The notes under the pieces: generated by a model
What the model saw: the letters and a program-made list of their open reading frames with translations, nothing else
What the model was told of the DNA's origin: nothing
The model's database searches: none
Part shown: positions 8,543-16,925 of the stretch, one piece after another
Layout: each line of letters starts with the position of its first letter
Position numbering within the stretch: position 1 is the stretch's first letter
Translations under genes and position numbers: made by a program
Assembly (NCBI RefSeq): GCF_000970855.1
Contig: NZ_KQ034047.1
Coordinates: 166,551 to 223,324, forward strand
From: Lactobacillus helsingborgensis
GTDB lineage: Bacteria > Bacillota > Bacilli > Lactobacillales > Lactobacillaceae
DNA: 56,774 nt
Direction of reading: 5' to 3'

Positions 8543-9654
8543 TACATTCTGCCCCCTGTCAGAATCTTAAACGACTTATAACCGACACCAGCAATATTAA
8601 ATGCATCCGTATAAGTAATCTTATTTTGTTTTATAGCATTTTCAATATAATGTACAAAAGTCGGATCAAAGTGAAATCTAATATTATTTTTATAATTCCC
8701 CTTCACAGATTTCCTATCTGATGGAGTTTTTGCAAATTCCTCTTCTAACTGTGAAACTTTTTCATCATACTCTCTTTTTGTCAAAATCTTCATATTATAT
8801 AGTTTACGTACAATGACAAATTTACTAACAGGAAATTTGTGAGCCAAAAATTCAACATCATAGTTATTTAGTTTTCTAATCTGTTCAGCTGGTAACAATA
8901 TTTCTGCTGCTACTTTATTAACAAAGGCTTCTGTGCGATCAAACTTGTATGATCCTGTATCAACTAAACTGAATATTTCTTCTTTATCTAGAAAAAGATG
9001 AACTAATTCATGGACAAGTGTAAATAATCTACCTGTTTCGCTGTCTTTAGTATTAACGAAAATAATGGGGGCTTTTTTGTCACTTAAGACAAAGCCTCTG
9101 AACTCGTCTAGTGACAAACTTCTATGCGTATTACTTTTTACCGATCCATTAAGGAAGATAAAAATGCCTATTTGACTCATTTTATTTCTAAAATATTTCA
9201 ACGCATTCTTTCCTACATTTTGTTGATAGCTAACTGGAATATTGAGATACTTACGAATATCATCTACAACTTTTTGGTAATCATTTTTAATTGAATATTT
9301 TCCTATAAAATCGAGTTCATAATCAATTTCGTTTCTAAGAAAATCCTGCTTTGTTTGCATTTCAATAATCGTATCTCTAAGTTCATTACTAATTTTTTCA
9401 ATCCGATTTGAATTAATCGTCCTAAACTTGAGTATACTCTTATCGGTATCAACTGGATCTGAAAGAAGTAACAATCCAGTCGGAACATCAATAAGTTTAG
9501 CAATTTCTGAAAGTTGATTAAAAGTTGGTTTTACATTGCCATCCAAAAAAGCATCAATATTCTGAATTCTCGTTTGTAAATATTCTTTAGAAACATCAGA
9601 ATTGTCAATATAGTATGCCAAAGTACGTGGATTTATGCTTAATCTGGTTACCAT
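8542..9654 (-). CDS. ImmA/IrrE-family metalloprotease with N-terminal HTH (putative antitoxin)
   Basis: A 370-residue COG2856 protein. The first 70 residues form an XRE-type helix-turn-helix (RLSINPRTLAYYIDNS...). The middle carries the zinc-protease motif HELVH in TLVHELVHLFLDKEE, with a downstream Glu in the EAFVNKVAAEILLP stretch as likely third ligand. Fusion of HTH and ImmA/IrrE is common in toxin-antitoxin and phage-response regulators. The ATG at 9654 is preceded by a strong purine-rich site (AAGGGGGG) about eight bases away, better than the longer reading. It probably represses its own promoter and neutralises the PIN toxin next to it. Confidence 0.85.
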   Translation of the reverse strand: MVTRLSINPRTLAYYIDNSDVSKEYLQTRIQNIDAFLDGNVKPTFNQLSEIAKLIDVPTGLLLLSDPVDTDKSILKFRTINSNRIEKISNELRDTIIEMQTKQDFLRNEIDYELDFIGKYSIKNDYQKVVDDIRKYLNIPVSYQQNVGKNALKYFRNKMSQIGIFIFLNGSVKSNTHRSLSLDEFRGFVLSDKKAPIIFVNTKDSETGRLFTLVHELVHLFLDKEEIFSLVDTGSYKFDRTEAFVNKVAAEILLPAEQIRKLNNYDVEFLAHKFPVSKFVIVRKLYNMKILTKREYDEKVSQLEEEFAKTPSDRKSVKGNYKNNIRFHFDPTFVHYIENAIKQNKITYTDAFNIAGVGYKSFKILTGGRM

Positions 9655-9828
9655 TAAGAACACCCCCCTTTTAATATGCACTTATACTATTATTCTCTTT
9701 GAAAACTCGTACTAATGCAATGGTTATTAATATTTTACATTATTAAATTTGTTTTAAACAACTAAAGGTATTATTCTAACACTTTTTTATAGAATTAAAA
9801 ATATTAAACGTACTCACCTTTCTAAACA
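9655..9828. other. Intergenic region upstream of the toxin-antitoxin pair
   Basis: About 170 AT-rich bases that must contain the promoter of the HTH-protease/PIN operon. I find no convincing operator palindrome. Confidence 0.4.
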
Positions 9829-9863
9829 AAAAACTCCTAGCCTTTCAGGGCTAAGAGCTTTTA
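9829..9863 (-). terminator. Terminator of guaA
   Basis: On the minus strand, CTCTTAGCC pairs with GGCTAGGAG around a CTGAAA loop, followed by six U residues. It is about 100 bases past the guaA stop. Confidence 0.75.
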
Positions 9864-9965
9864 CTTTTGGGCATACTTTTATGTCAATTAATACCACTTT
9901 AAACAGATTAATTCATGCTAAATGCTGTTATATCAGTGTTCTATTCCTAACAAACATCATCCCTT

Positions 9966-11522
9966 TTATTCCCACTCAATCGTTGATGGTGGCTTGCTGG
10001 TGACATCATAGACTACGCGGTTAATGCTGGGCACCTCGTCGACAATACGCGTTGAAATCTTTTGCAAAACATCCCACGGCAAGCGGGCAAAGTCAGCGGT
10101 CATCCCATCAATTGAAGTAACGGCGCGAATACCAATGGTATAGTCGTAAGTGCGACCGTCACCCATCACGCCCACGGATTTGATACCAGGTAAAACGGTA
10201 AAGTATTGCCACACTTTTTCCTGTAAACCGGCTTTTTTAATTTCATCCCGCAAGATTGCGTCACTGTCACGCACAAGCTTCAGTTTATCCTCAGTTACTT
10301 CGCCGAGAACGCGAATGCCAAGACCAGGTCCCGGGAATGGCTGCCGCCAAACCAAATCATGCGGAATGCCTAATTTTTCACCCAGTTCACGCACTTCATC
10401 CTTAAATAACTTGCGCAAAGGTTCAATTAATTTAAAATGCAGGTCTTTAGGTAACCCACCAACGTTATGGTGCGACTTGATTGTTTGGGCAGTATTTGTG
10501 CCGCTTTCAATCACATCGGTGTACAGGGTGCCTTGTGCTAAAAAGCCCACATCCTTAATTTTCTTTGCTTCGTCCGCAAACACCTCAATAAACTCTTTAC
10601 CAATGATTTTCCGCTTTTGCTCGGGGTCGGTGACACCTTTGAGTTTATTTAAAAAGCGCTCTTGAGCGTTTACTCGAATAATGTTAACGCCTAAATCACG
10701 GTTCAAGGCAGCCATTACTTCATCGCCTTCATTTTTGCGCAACATGCCGTGATCCACAAAAATGGCTGTCAGCTGATTGCCGATTGCTTTGTGTAAAAGA
10801 GTCGCGGTAACACTGGAGTCTACACCGCCAGATAGTCCCAGAATTACTTTCTTATCCCCCACAGTTTTTCTAATTTCAGCAACTTGCAAGTCAATAAAAT
10901 CGGTCATTGACCAGTCAGCTTTAGCGCCGCAGACTTTAAAAGCAAAATTACGCAAGATATCAAGACCATACTGGGTATTCCGCACTTCAGCATGAAATTG
11001 AATACCATACATTTTAGCTTGATCGTTAGCAATAGCGGCAATCGGGCAATTCTTACTTGAAGCGACCGTTTCAAAGCCAGCAGGAGCCCCTGTGACCAAA
11101 TCACCGTGACTCATCCAGACGTATTCATCTTTGGGCAATCCGGCAAATAAAACGGAGTTAGTATCTTCAACTTCGATGTCGGCACGACCATATTCAGAAT
11201 TAGCAGCTTTTTCAACCTTGCCGTTTAAATAGGAAGTCATCAATTGCATCCCGTAACAAATGCCCAGAATAGGAATGCCCAATTTAAAAATTTCAGGGTC
11301 AACTTTCAAGGCATTTTGGTCATAAATACTGTTAGGACCCCCGGAAAAAATAATCCCCTTGGGGTTAATCTGTTTTATTCTGTCCATACTAATATCATGG
11401 GGCAACAATTCAGAATAAATACCAAAATCCCGCAACCGCCTCGTTATTAGTTGATTATATTGACTGCCAAAATCGAGCACAATAATTTCATCAAAGTCAC
11501 TAATATTCTTTTTCACCGACAC
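9966..11522 (-). CDS. guaA: GMP synthase (glutamine-hydrolysing)
   Basis: Last step of GMP synthesis: amination of XMP using glutamine and ATP. The N-terminal class I amidotransferase has [14 protein letters not shown], nucleophile Cys in GICYGMQ, and the His/Glu pair in FHAEV. The ATP-pyrophosphatase has the P-loop GLSGGVDSS, and the C-terminal dimerisation domain ends with KPPSTIEWE. The reading frame is open further upstream, but GAAGGAG sits five bases before the GTG at 11522, giving 518 residues, the usual family length. It faces away from the xpt-pbuX operon, so both arms of GMP supply (synthesis and salvage) start from one intergenic region. Confidence 0.95.
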   Translation of the reverse strand: MSVKKNISDFDEIIVLDFGSQYNQLITRRLRDFGIYSELLPHDISMDRIKQINPKGIIFSGGPNSIYDQNALKVDPEIFKLGIPILGICYGMQLMTSYLNGKVEKAANSEYGRADIEVEDTNSVLFAGLPKDEYVWMSHGDLVTGAPAGFETVASSKNCPIAAIANDQAKMYGIQFHAEVRNTQYGLDILRNFAFKVCGAKADWSMTDFIDLQVAEIRKTVGDKKVILGLSGGVDSSVTATLLHKAIGNQLTAIFVDHGMLRKNEGDEVMAALNRDLGVNIIRVNAQERFLNKLKGVTDPEQKRKIIGKEFIEVFADEAKKIKDVGFLAQGTLYTDVIESGTNTAQTIKSHHNVGGLPKDLHFKLIEPLRKLFKDEVRELGEKLGIPHDLVWRQPFPGPGLGIRVLGEVTEDKLKLVRDSDAILRDEIKKAGLQEKVWQYFTVLPGIKSVGVMGDGRTYDYTIGIRAVTSIDGMTADFARLPWDVLQKISTRIVDEVPSINRVVYDVTSKPPSTIEWE

Positions 11523-11674
11523 CAATACTCCTTCACTATTCATATTTAATACTACGTCAACTTTACTAAGAAATACGGTCATGGTCAATAATTTTTTACA
11601 GAAAAGCATAGTTTTTACGAACTATTTTATAGCGGCTAGCGCAAATAATTCGTTAATATCTCAAAAAAATAATC

Positions 11675-11703
11675 TTGCACATACTTTGTGACTCTGTTAC
11701 AAT
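11675..11703 (+). promoter_or_regulatory. Promoter of xpt-pbuX
   Basis: TTGCAC (11675-11680) and TACAAT (11698-11703) with a 17-base spacer. Transcription should begin just upstream of the riboswitch aptamer. Confidence 0.7.
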
Positions 11704-11719
11704 GCTTGCAACAGGAAAA

Positions 11720-11792
11720 TAAAAAATCTATATATTGCCGTAATAAGGTCGGTAGTTTCTACTCAGAACCGTAAATTCTGAACTATGGATAA
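11720..11792 (+). ncRNA. Purine riboswitch aptamer, guanine type
   Basis: A full purine aptamer is visible. P1 pairs TCTATA (11727-11732) with TATGGA (11784-11789). P2 is closed around TAATAAGG, J2/3 reads TTTCTAC, and P3 (TCAGAA/TTCTGA) closes the loop CCGTAAA. The base before TATGG in J3/1 is C, the specificity base of guanine/hypoxanthine sensors; adenine sensors carry U. It controls xpt-pbuX. Confidence 0.93.
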
Positions 11793-11824
11793 TTTAGCAT
11801 TTAACGCAGCCGGTTACTGCCTTT

Positions 11825-11867
11825 AAGGGCTTTTTTTACCATAGTTTTGGTAGAAAAAGCCCTTTTT
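11825..11867 (+). terminator. Riboswitch-controlled terminator
   Basis: A 17-bp stem with one G-U pair (arms 11825-11841 and 11848-11864), a TAGTTT loop and a U run ending at 11867. CCATAG at 11839-11844 inside the hairpin can pair instead with CTATGG at 11783-11788 of the aptamer. Without ligand this would act as antiterminator; with guanine bound, P1 holds CTATGG and the terminator forms. Confidence 0.8.
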
Positions 11868-11885
11868 GCTATGAAGGAGGAAAAA

Positions 11886-12464
11886 GTGAAATTATTGGAA
11901 GACCGTATTCGCAGTGACGGAGACGTTCTACCAGGTAACGTTTTAAAAATCAACTCGTTTTTGAACCATCAGGTAGATCCCGAACTAATGAAGAAAGTCG
12001 GAGAGGAATTTAGTCATTTGTTTAAGGATAGTGGCATCACCAAGGTATTGACCTGCGAAGCCTCGGGAATCGCTCCGGGAGTGATGACAGCTTATGAATT
12101 GCACGTACCACTGGTCTTTGCCCGCAAGAAAAAGCCGGCTACGCTTAATGACGCAGTTTATTGGGCTGATGTTTATTCTTACACTAAAAAAGTCACTAAC
12201 CAAATTTGCGTTGAACAAAAATTTTTACATAAAGGTGAGCGGCTACTGATAATTGATGATTTTCTGGCTAATGGAGAAGCAGTTAAAGGCATGATTAACA
12301 TTGCTAACCAAGCAGAAACTGAAGTCGCCGGTGTCGGAATTGTAGTCGCAAAAACTTTTCAGGGTGGTAGCGAATGGCTTAAAAATCATGGCTATCGCCT
12401 TGAAGCACTTGCCGAAATCGATAGTTTAGCCAATAATCAAGTACATTTTGTGGGAGAGAAATAA
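11886..12464 (+). CDS. xpt: Xanthine phosphoribosyltransferase
   Basis: Salvages xanthine (and guanine) to the nucleotide using PRPP. The 192-residue protein starts KLLEDRIRSDGDVLPGNVLK, characteristic of Xpt. It carries the PRPP loop LLIIDDFLANGEAVKG. I chose the GTG at 11886 because AAGGAGG lies five bases before it; the ATG at 11847 falls inside the terminator stem. Its stop overlaps the pbuX start by one base (TAATG). Under the guanine riboswitch, so repressed when guanine is plentiful. Confidence 0.95.
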   Translation: MKLLEDRIRSDGDVLPGNVLKINSFLNHQVDPELMKKVGEEFSHLFKDSGITKVLTCEASGIAPGVMTAYELHVPLVFARKKKPATLNDAVYWADVYSYTKKVTNQICVEQKFLHKGERLLIIDDFLANGEAVKGMINIANQAETEVAGVGIVVAKTFQGGSEWLKNHGYRLEALAEIDSLANNQVHFVGEK

Positions 12465-13777
12465 TGGCAGAAAAAGAAGTTAGCCAACAAAAAGCAGCAG
12501 TTTTAGGTTTACAGCACTTACTAGCAATGTATTCCGGCGCAGTCGCCGTACCACTTCTAATCGGTAATGCATTGAAATTCTCTGCTGCCCAAATGACCTA
12601 TCTTGTTTCAATTGACATTTTCATGTGTGGCTTAGCTACACTGCTGCAATTATTACGCAACAGGTACTTTGGGATTGGTTTCCCAGTTATTTTAGGTTGC
12701 GCTATTCAAGCCGTTGCTCCACTGCAAATGATCGGGCAAAAGTTTTCAATCAATGATATGTATGGCGCTATCATTGTTGCCGGCATTTTCGTGGTTCTAA
12801 TCTCAGGTGTTTTTGCTAAAATCAAAAAATTCTTCCCACCTGTTGTCACCGGCACATTAATCACTACTATTGGCTTAACTTTAGTTCCCGTGGCAATCCA
12901 AAACATGGGTGGCGGCAATTCAGCTGCTAAAAGTTTTGGCAGTGGTCAGAACCTCTTTTTAGCCTTTTGCACCATGTTCATTATCTTGGCTTTAGAAGTT
13001 TGGACCAAAGGCTTTATCAGGTCAATTTCAGTTTTAATCGGCTTAGTTGCTGGAACTGCTATTGCAGCCTGCATGGGACTTGTTTCCTTCACTCCTGTCA
13101 TGGAAGCATCTTGGTTTCACTTGCCGCAACTCTTTTACTTTGGCGTACCAAAATTTGAATGGTCTTCCAGCCTGACGATGATCATCATTGCTCTAGTCTC
13201 AATGGTTGAGTCAACCGGAGTATTCTTTGCAATTGGTGACCTTTTACACCATGACGTCACTGAAGAAGATTTGAAAAAAGGTTACCGTGCAGAAGGTATC
13301 GCCCAAATTTTTGGCGGTTTATTCAATGCTTTTCCCTATACCACTTTTTCGCAGAATGTTGGCCTTTTACAACTATCAGGCATAAAAACCAAGCGCCCGA
13401 TTTACTGGGCCGGTGGTTTACTCATGGCTATGGGATTGTTACCTAAAATTGGCGCAATGGTAACAATCATCCCTACCCCAGTCTTAGGTGGAGCCATGCT
13501 TGTCATGTTTACCATGATAGCTGTTCAGGGCATTAAGACTTTAGCTAAAGTTGACCTCACTGACAACAACAATGTCTTGATTATTGCGATCTCAGTTGGA
13601 CTGGGACTAGGCGTTACTATTTATCCGCAATTTTTTAAAAACCTGCCGGCAACCGTTCAACTGTTCTTAAGCAACGGCATCGTGATTACCAGCTTGTCAG
13701 CAACAATTCTGAATTTCTTACTTAAAGGAGGTGATCGGAAGACAAAACAAGAAACACAACCTGCAAATATCATGTAA
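12464..13777 (+). CDS. pbuX: Xanthine permease (NCS2 family)
   Basis: A 437-residue purine permease of the NCS2/UraA fold, with about 14 hydrophobic segments. GLQHLLAMYSGAVAVPLLIG is the conserved first segment. SMVESTGVFFAIGD contains the family glutamate, and FPYTTFSQNVGLLQLSGIKT is the second signature. Translationally coupled to xpt through TAATG. The pair takes up xanthine and converts it to XMP, which the divergent guaA then turns into GMP. Confidence 0.94.
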   Translation: MAEKEVSQQKAAVLGLQHLLAMYSGAVAVPLLIGNALKFSAAQMTYLVSIDIFMCGLATLLQLLRNRYFGIGFPVILGCAIQAVAPLQMIGQKFSINDMYGAIIVAGIFVVLISGVFAKIKKFFPPVVTGTLITTIGLTLVPVAIQNMGGGNSAAKSFGSGQNLFLAFCTMFIILALEVWTKGFIRSISVLIGLVAGTAIAACMGLVSFTPVMEASWFHLPQLFYFGVPKFEWSSSLTMIIIALVSMVESTGVFFAIGDLLHHDVTEEDLKKGYRAEGIAQIFGGLFNAFPYTTFSQNVGLLQLSGIKTKRPIYWAGGLLMAMGLLPKIGAMVTIIPTPVLGGAMLVMFTMIAVQGIKTLAKVDLTDNNNVLIIAISVGLGLGVTIYPQFFKNLPATVQLFLSNGIVITSLSATILNFLLKGGDRKTKQETQPANIM

Positions 13778-13817
13778 ATAAGATTGTTTTTACCCTTGAG
13801 ACAATTTTATTTGCGCC

Positions 13818-13851
13818 AAAAAAGTATCTTCTTATAAGAAGATACTTTTTT
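13818..13851. terminator. Bidirectional terminator
   Basis: A perfect 22-bp palindrome with arms GTATCTTCTTA/TAAGAAGATAC (13824-13845), flanked by six A on the left and six T on the right. It serves pbuX on the plus strand and the convergent kinase gene on the minus strand, overlapping the latter's stop codon. Confidence 0.85.
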
Positions 13852-14734
13852 AATTGGTAAATATTAAAGCGTGCATGTTAGCCTTGTCGCTATCGTGACT
13901 GCCGACACCTAAAAATGAAAAACAGGTTGCCAGCATTTGCTTGCCAATTTCCTTAAAAGGTTCGTCCACAATTTTTTCAGTATATTTCATAATACCAATT
14001 GCAGTTATAAAAATGAGAAAAGCTTGCGTCAGAGGAGTAACTACCACTTCTTCGCCACATTCCTGATAACCGCTGATAAAGGAAGTAATTAATCCTTGAT
14101 TTAACCTGAAATCTTGGTAAAAGAGTTTAATGAAGTCCTGATAATTTACCCCCATGCGAGCTCGTTCAAAATCAATTAAACTCAAATGGCCTCCAACAAT
14201 TTTATAATTACGTAAGCCAACATCCCCGTGTAAAACTGTAGTTGCATGAGCTGTTAGATCTTCTGCAATATCCGCTTTTCGCACTGTAAATAAAGCTAAC
14301 ACTTGCAGCAATCTGCTTTTAATTTCTTCATTCTGCAAACTATTGCTGTCAAATTTTGCTTTCTCAAACAACCGATTATTAAGGTATATTCCAGAAAATG
14401 GTTTGACGGTTTGGTGAAAACGAGCTAACTGTATTCCCATCTTAAATGCTAAATCAGAGGTAATTTGTCCTTTAATATCAGTTGGCGCCAAATCTTTCAT
14501 GACCAAAACAAATTGTTGCGTTTGTTTGACAGCAAAGGAGTCTAAGACACGAGTATTTAGTTGCTCATTCACAGCTTTTTCAGTTAAAAATTTTCCCTTT
14601 TGTGCAAAGACTTTGACAAAAATTTTTTGCTTAAACTTTGCACTATCACCAACAAAGGTGCTGTTTTGTGACTCATGCGTGATCTTTGTTAAGTCAGCCT
14701 GCAGTTTTTCTTGTAAAAATTTTTCTATAGTCAT
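13850..14734 (-). CDS. Aminoglycoside-phosphotransferase-fold kinase
   Basis: A 294-residue protein of the APH/choline kinase fold. The catalytic loop is TTVLHGDVGLRN (HGDxxxxN) and the metal-binding motif is SLIDFERA. A hydrophobic C-terminal helix region follows. Such proteins phosphorylate small molecules such as choline, methylthioribose, fructosamines or aminoglycosides, and the sequence does not reveal which. It stands alone between xpt-pbuX and a small membrane protein. Antibiotic resistance should not be assumed. Confidence 0.8.
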   Translation of the reverse strand: MTIEKFLQEKLQADLTKITHESQNSTFVGDSAKFKQKIFVKVFAQKGKFLTEKAVNEQLNTRVLDSFAVKQTQQFVLVMKDLAPTDIKGQITSDLAFKMGIQLARFHQTVKPFSGIYLNNRLFEKAKFDSNSLQNEEIKSRLLQVLALFTVRKADIAEDLTAHATTVLHGDVGLRNYKIVGGHLSLIDFERARMGVNYQDFIKLFYQDFRLNQGLITSFISGYQECGEEVVVTPLTQAFLIFITAIGIMKYTEKIVDEPFKEIGKQMLATCFSFLGVGSHDSDKANMHALIFTN

Positions 14735-14796
14735 TAGCCTAATTCTTTCATTTCACTAATATGGGTAATGCCAAAGCAACATAGCATAAAAATAGT

Positions 14797-15048
14797 TTAG
14801 CGATTTTCTTGCCAATCAAGGTAGCAGTCTGAAAACGCAAAAGCCCGTTCCTTCAAAATAATTATTCCACTAATAACTAAAATACTCAGTAAGAAGGATA
14901 AAATAGGAGTAACTACGCGTTGTAACGGCAACTTTTCAATAAATAGCAAAATAAAAAGTAAAACAGGAAAGCAGAATAAAGTTACTCTACCACTAATATA
15001 GTATGCTCGCAGCATTAAATTCCATTTACGTTCATCATTATGTGACAT
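14797..15048 (-). CDS. Small two-helix membrane protein
   Basis: An 83-residue reading frame with a charged N-terminus, two membrane helices (about 17-36 and 46-66) and a short hydrophilic tail. Family not recognised. The hydrophobic layout and minus-strand continuity with the kinase gene support it, but the ribosome binding site is poor and there is no other evidence of expression. Confidence 0.45.
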   Translation of the reverse strand: MSHNDERKWNLMLRAYYISGRVTLFCFPVLLFILLFIEKLPLQRVVTPILSFLLSILVISGIIILKERAFAFSDCYLDWQENR

Positions 15049-15424
15049 ACCGACTGGATACCTATCACTTTTCCGATCTGATGTGCGCTTGTGGTTTAAA
15101 CCTAGCCTTTCTTTCTAAAACTATGCACACCAATTCCAATGGGATAATGGTCAATCTAAAAAAGAAAGGAAAATTTGGGGAAATCGCAAATAAAACCGTC
15201 AAATTAAACACAAGTGTAATTAAAAACGCACTATAACCCTAAAGTTAGGACAATTTTAGTAAAACTTCTTTTACATTTTATGTCAATCATAAATTAGAAT
15301 TTAATTAAAAGCAATAATTGACAAGAGTAATAAATAATTTAGGTTTAAGTTTACTTATTTTTTTGCAAACAACCTGCTTTTTTTAATACAATATAGATTA
15401 AGTAATTTTGAAAGGACAGATTAA
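15049..15424. other. Non-coding region upstream of pepD
   Basis: About 375 bases. It holds a plus-strand frame (15003-15236) without ribosome binding site or recognisable product, and a solitary IS-like end at 15235-15262. The last 110 bases are AT-rich and should contain the pepD promoter. Confidence 0.5.
15235..15262 (+). repeat. Solitary IS terminal-repeat-like sequence
   Basis: ACCCTAAAGTTAGGACA here matches 16 of 17 bases of ACCCTAAAATTAGGACA at the left end of the IS3-family element about 1.7 kb away, in the same orientation. No transposase sequence is attached, so it is probably a scar of an older copy. Confidence 0.55.
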
Positions 15425-16840
15425 ATGAAAAAAGCAGAATGTACGACTATTCTTGTCGGCAAAGCCGCATCAATTGACGGCTCAGCAATGATTGCCAGAA
15501 GCGAAGACGGCGGTCGTGAAATAATTCCTGAAGGGTTTGAACTTATTACCCCTGAAAAGCAACCCAAGCATTATAAAAGTGTCATTAGTCACCAAAAGAT
15601 TGACGATGAAGATTTAGCAGAAAAGCCTTTACGTTATACCAGTGCACCTGATGTTTCTGGCGAAAGCGGCATCTGGGCTGCAGCCGGAATTAACTCAGAA
15701 AACGTGGCAATGACTGCTACTGAAACTATTACCACTAACGCACGTATTCAAGGGATCGATCCACTGGTTACTGAGGGTGGACTTGGTGAAGAAGACTTTG
15801 TTACTTTAACTTTGCCTTATATCCATAGTGCTCTTGATGGCGTTAAGCGCATCGGCTATTTACTGGAAAAATACGGTACTTACGAAATGAACGGTATGGC
15901 TTTTGCCGACCACGATGAAGTTTGGTACCTAGAAACTATTGGTGGTCACCACTGGATTGCACGCCGTATTCCTGATGACGCCTACGTTGTTGCTCCTAAC
16001 CGTTTAAACATTGATGAATTCCACTTTGGTAAAGATGGTTTCTTAGCTGACGATACCTTAGAAGATTTAATCGCTGAATATCACCTCAACCCTGACCATA
16101 AAGGTTACAACATGCGTCACATTTTCGGTAGTTCAACTATCAAAGATGCCCATTACAATAATCCGCGCGCTTGGTTTGTTCATAATTACTTTGATCCAGA
16201 ATTTGGTGGCAAGCCGGGCGACCAAGATCAGCCGTTTATTTGTCATGCTAACCGCAAGATTAGCATTGAAGACATTTGTTTTATCGAGAGTTCACACTAT
16301 CAAGATACGCCATTTGATCCTTATGGCGATCAAGGCACACCAGAACAAAAGAAGACATTCCGTCCAATTGCTCTTAACCGGAACTTTGAAACTCATATTC
16401 TGCAAGTTAGAAATGACGTTCCTGAAGAAATTGCAGGTGTGCAATGGCTTTGCTTTGGTCCAAACACCTTTAACAGTTTTGTCCCATTCTACACCAACGT
16501 TAATGACACACCAGCAAGTTTCCAAACTGGACCTAAATTTGATTTGAACAAGATTTTCTGGTTAAACAAATTAACAGCACAACTTGGTGATACTAACTTT
16601 AGAGTTTATGGAGAACTCGAAAATGACTTTGAACAAAAATCTTTAGCGCAATGCCACTTTATTCAACACGAAACTGATAAAAAAGCAGCCGGTCTTTCGG
16701 GCAAAGAAGCTGAAGACCTTTTAACTGCAGCTAACCAAAAGATGGCTGACCAAGTTTACAAGAACACTATTGAACTGCTCAGTAATATGGTCAATGAAGG
16801 CCACAACCTAGCAACACTTAAGTTCGATTTATTAGATTAA
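15425..16840 (+). CDS. pepD: C69-family dipeptidase (PepD type)
   Basis: An intracellular dipeptidase of the Ntn-hydrolase superfamily used by lactobacilli to finish peptide breakdown. The 471-residue product starts KKAECTTILVGKAASIDGS; Cys6 in ECTT should be the autoprocessed N-terminal nucleophile. Further family blocks are SGIWAAAGINSENVAMTATE, EGGLGEEDF and FADHDEVWYLETIGGHHW. AAAGGACAG provides the ribosome binding site and a terminator follows at 16871. No signal peptide, so cytoplasmic. Confidence 0.93.
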   Translation: MKKAECTTILVGKAASIDGSAMIARSEDGGREIIPEGFELITPEKQPKHYKSVISHQKIDDEDLAEKPLRYTSAPDVSGESGIWAAAGINSENVAMTATETITTNARIQGIDPLVTEGGLGEEDFVTLTLPYIHSALDGVKRIGYLLEKYGTYEMNGMAFADHDEVWYLETIGGHHWIARRIPDDAYVVAPNRLNIDEFHFGKDGFLADDTLEDLIAEYHLNPDHKGYNMRHIFGSSTIKDAHYNNPRAWFVHNYFDPEFGGKPGDQDQPFICHANRKISIEDICFIESSHYQDTPFDPYGDQGTPEQKKTFRPIALNRNFETHILQVRNDVPEEIAGVQWLCFGPNTFNSFVPFYTNVNDTPASFQTGPKFDLNKIFWLNKLTAQLGDTNFRVYGELENDFEQKSLAQCHFIQHETDKKAAGLSGKEAEDLLTAANQKMADQVYKNTIELLSNMVNEGHNLATLKFDLLD

Positions 16841-16870
16841 ACTCTTAGTGTCTTGTAAATAGATTACTTA

Positions 16871-16910
16871 AAAGCCGCTGACATTAAATAGATGTCAACG
16901 GCTTTTTATT
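16871..16910 (+). terminator. Terminator of pepD
   Basis: Stem AAAGCCG...CGGCTTT with further pairing of TGACAT/ATGTCA inside, followed by a U run. Confidence 0.8.
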
Positions 16911-16925
16911 TTTGACAATTCTGAC

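Noticed and set aside
13850..14734. Aminoglycoside resistance gene
   Set aside because: Only the general kinase fold (HGDxxxxN, DFE) is visible, it sits in a housekeeping region and nothing links it to a resistance subfamily.
15003..15236. Plus-strand 77-residue frame before pepD
   Set aside because: No ribosome binding site, no hydrophobic or domain pattern, overlaps the minus-strand membrane frame and ends at the IS-like scar; most likely chance.
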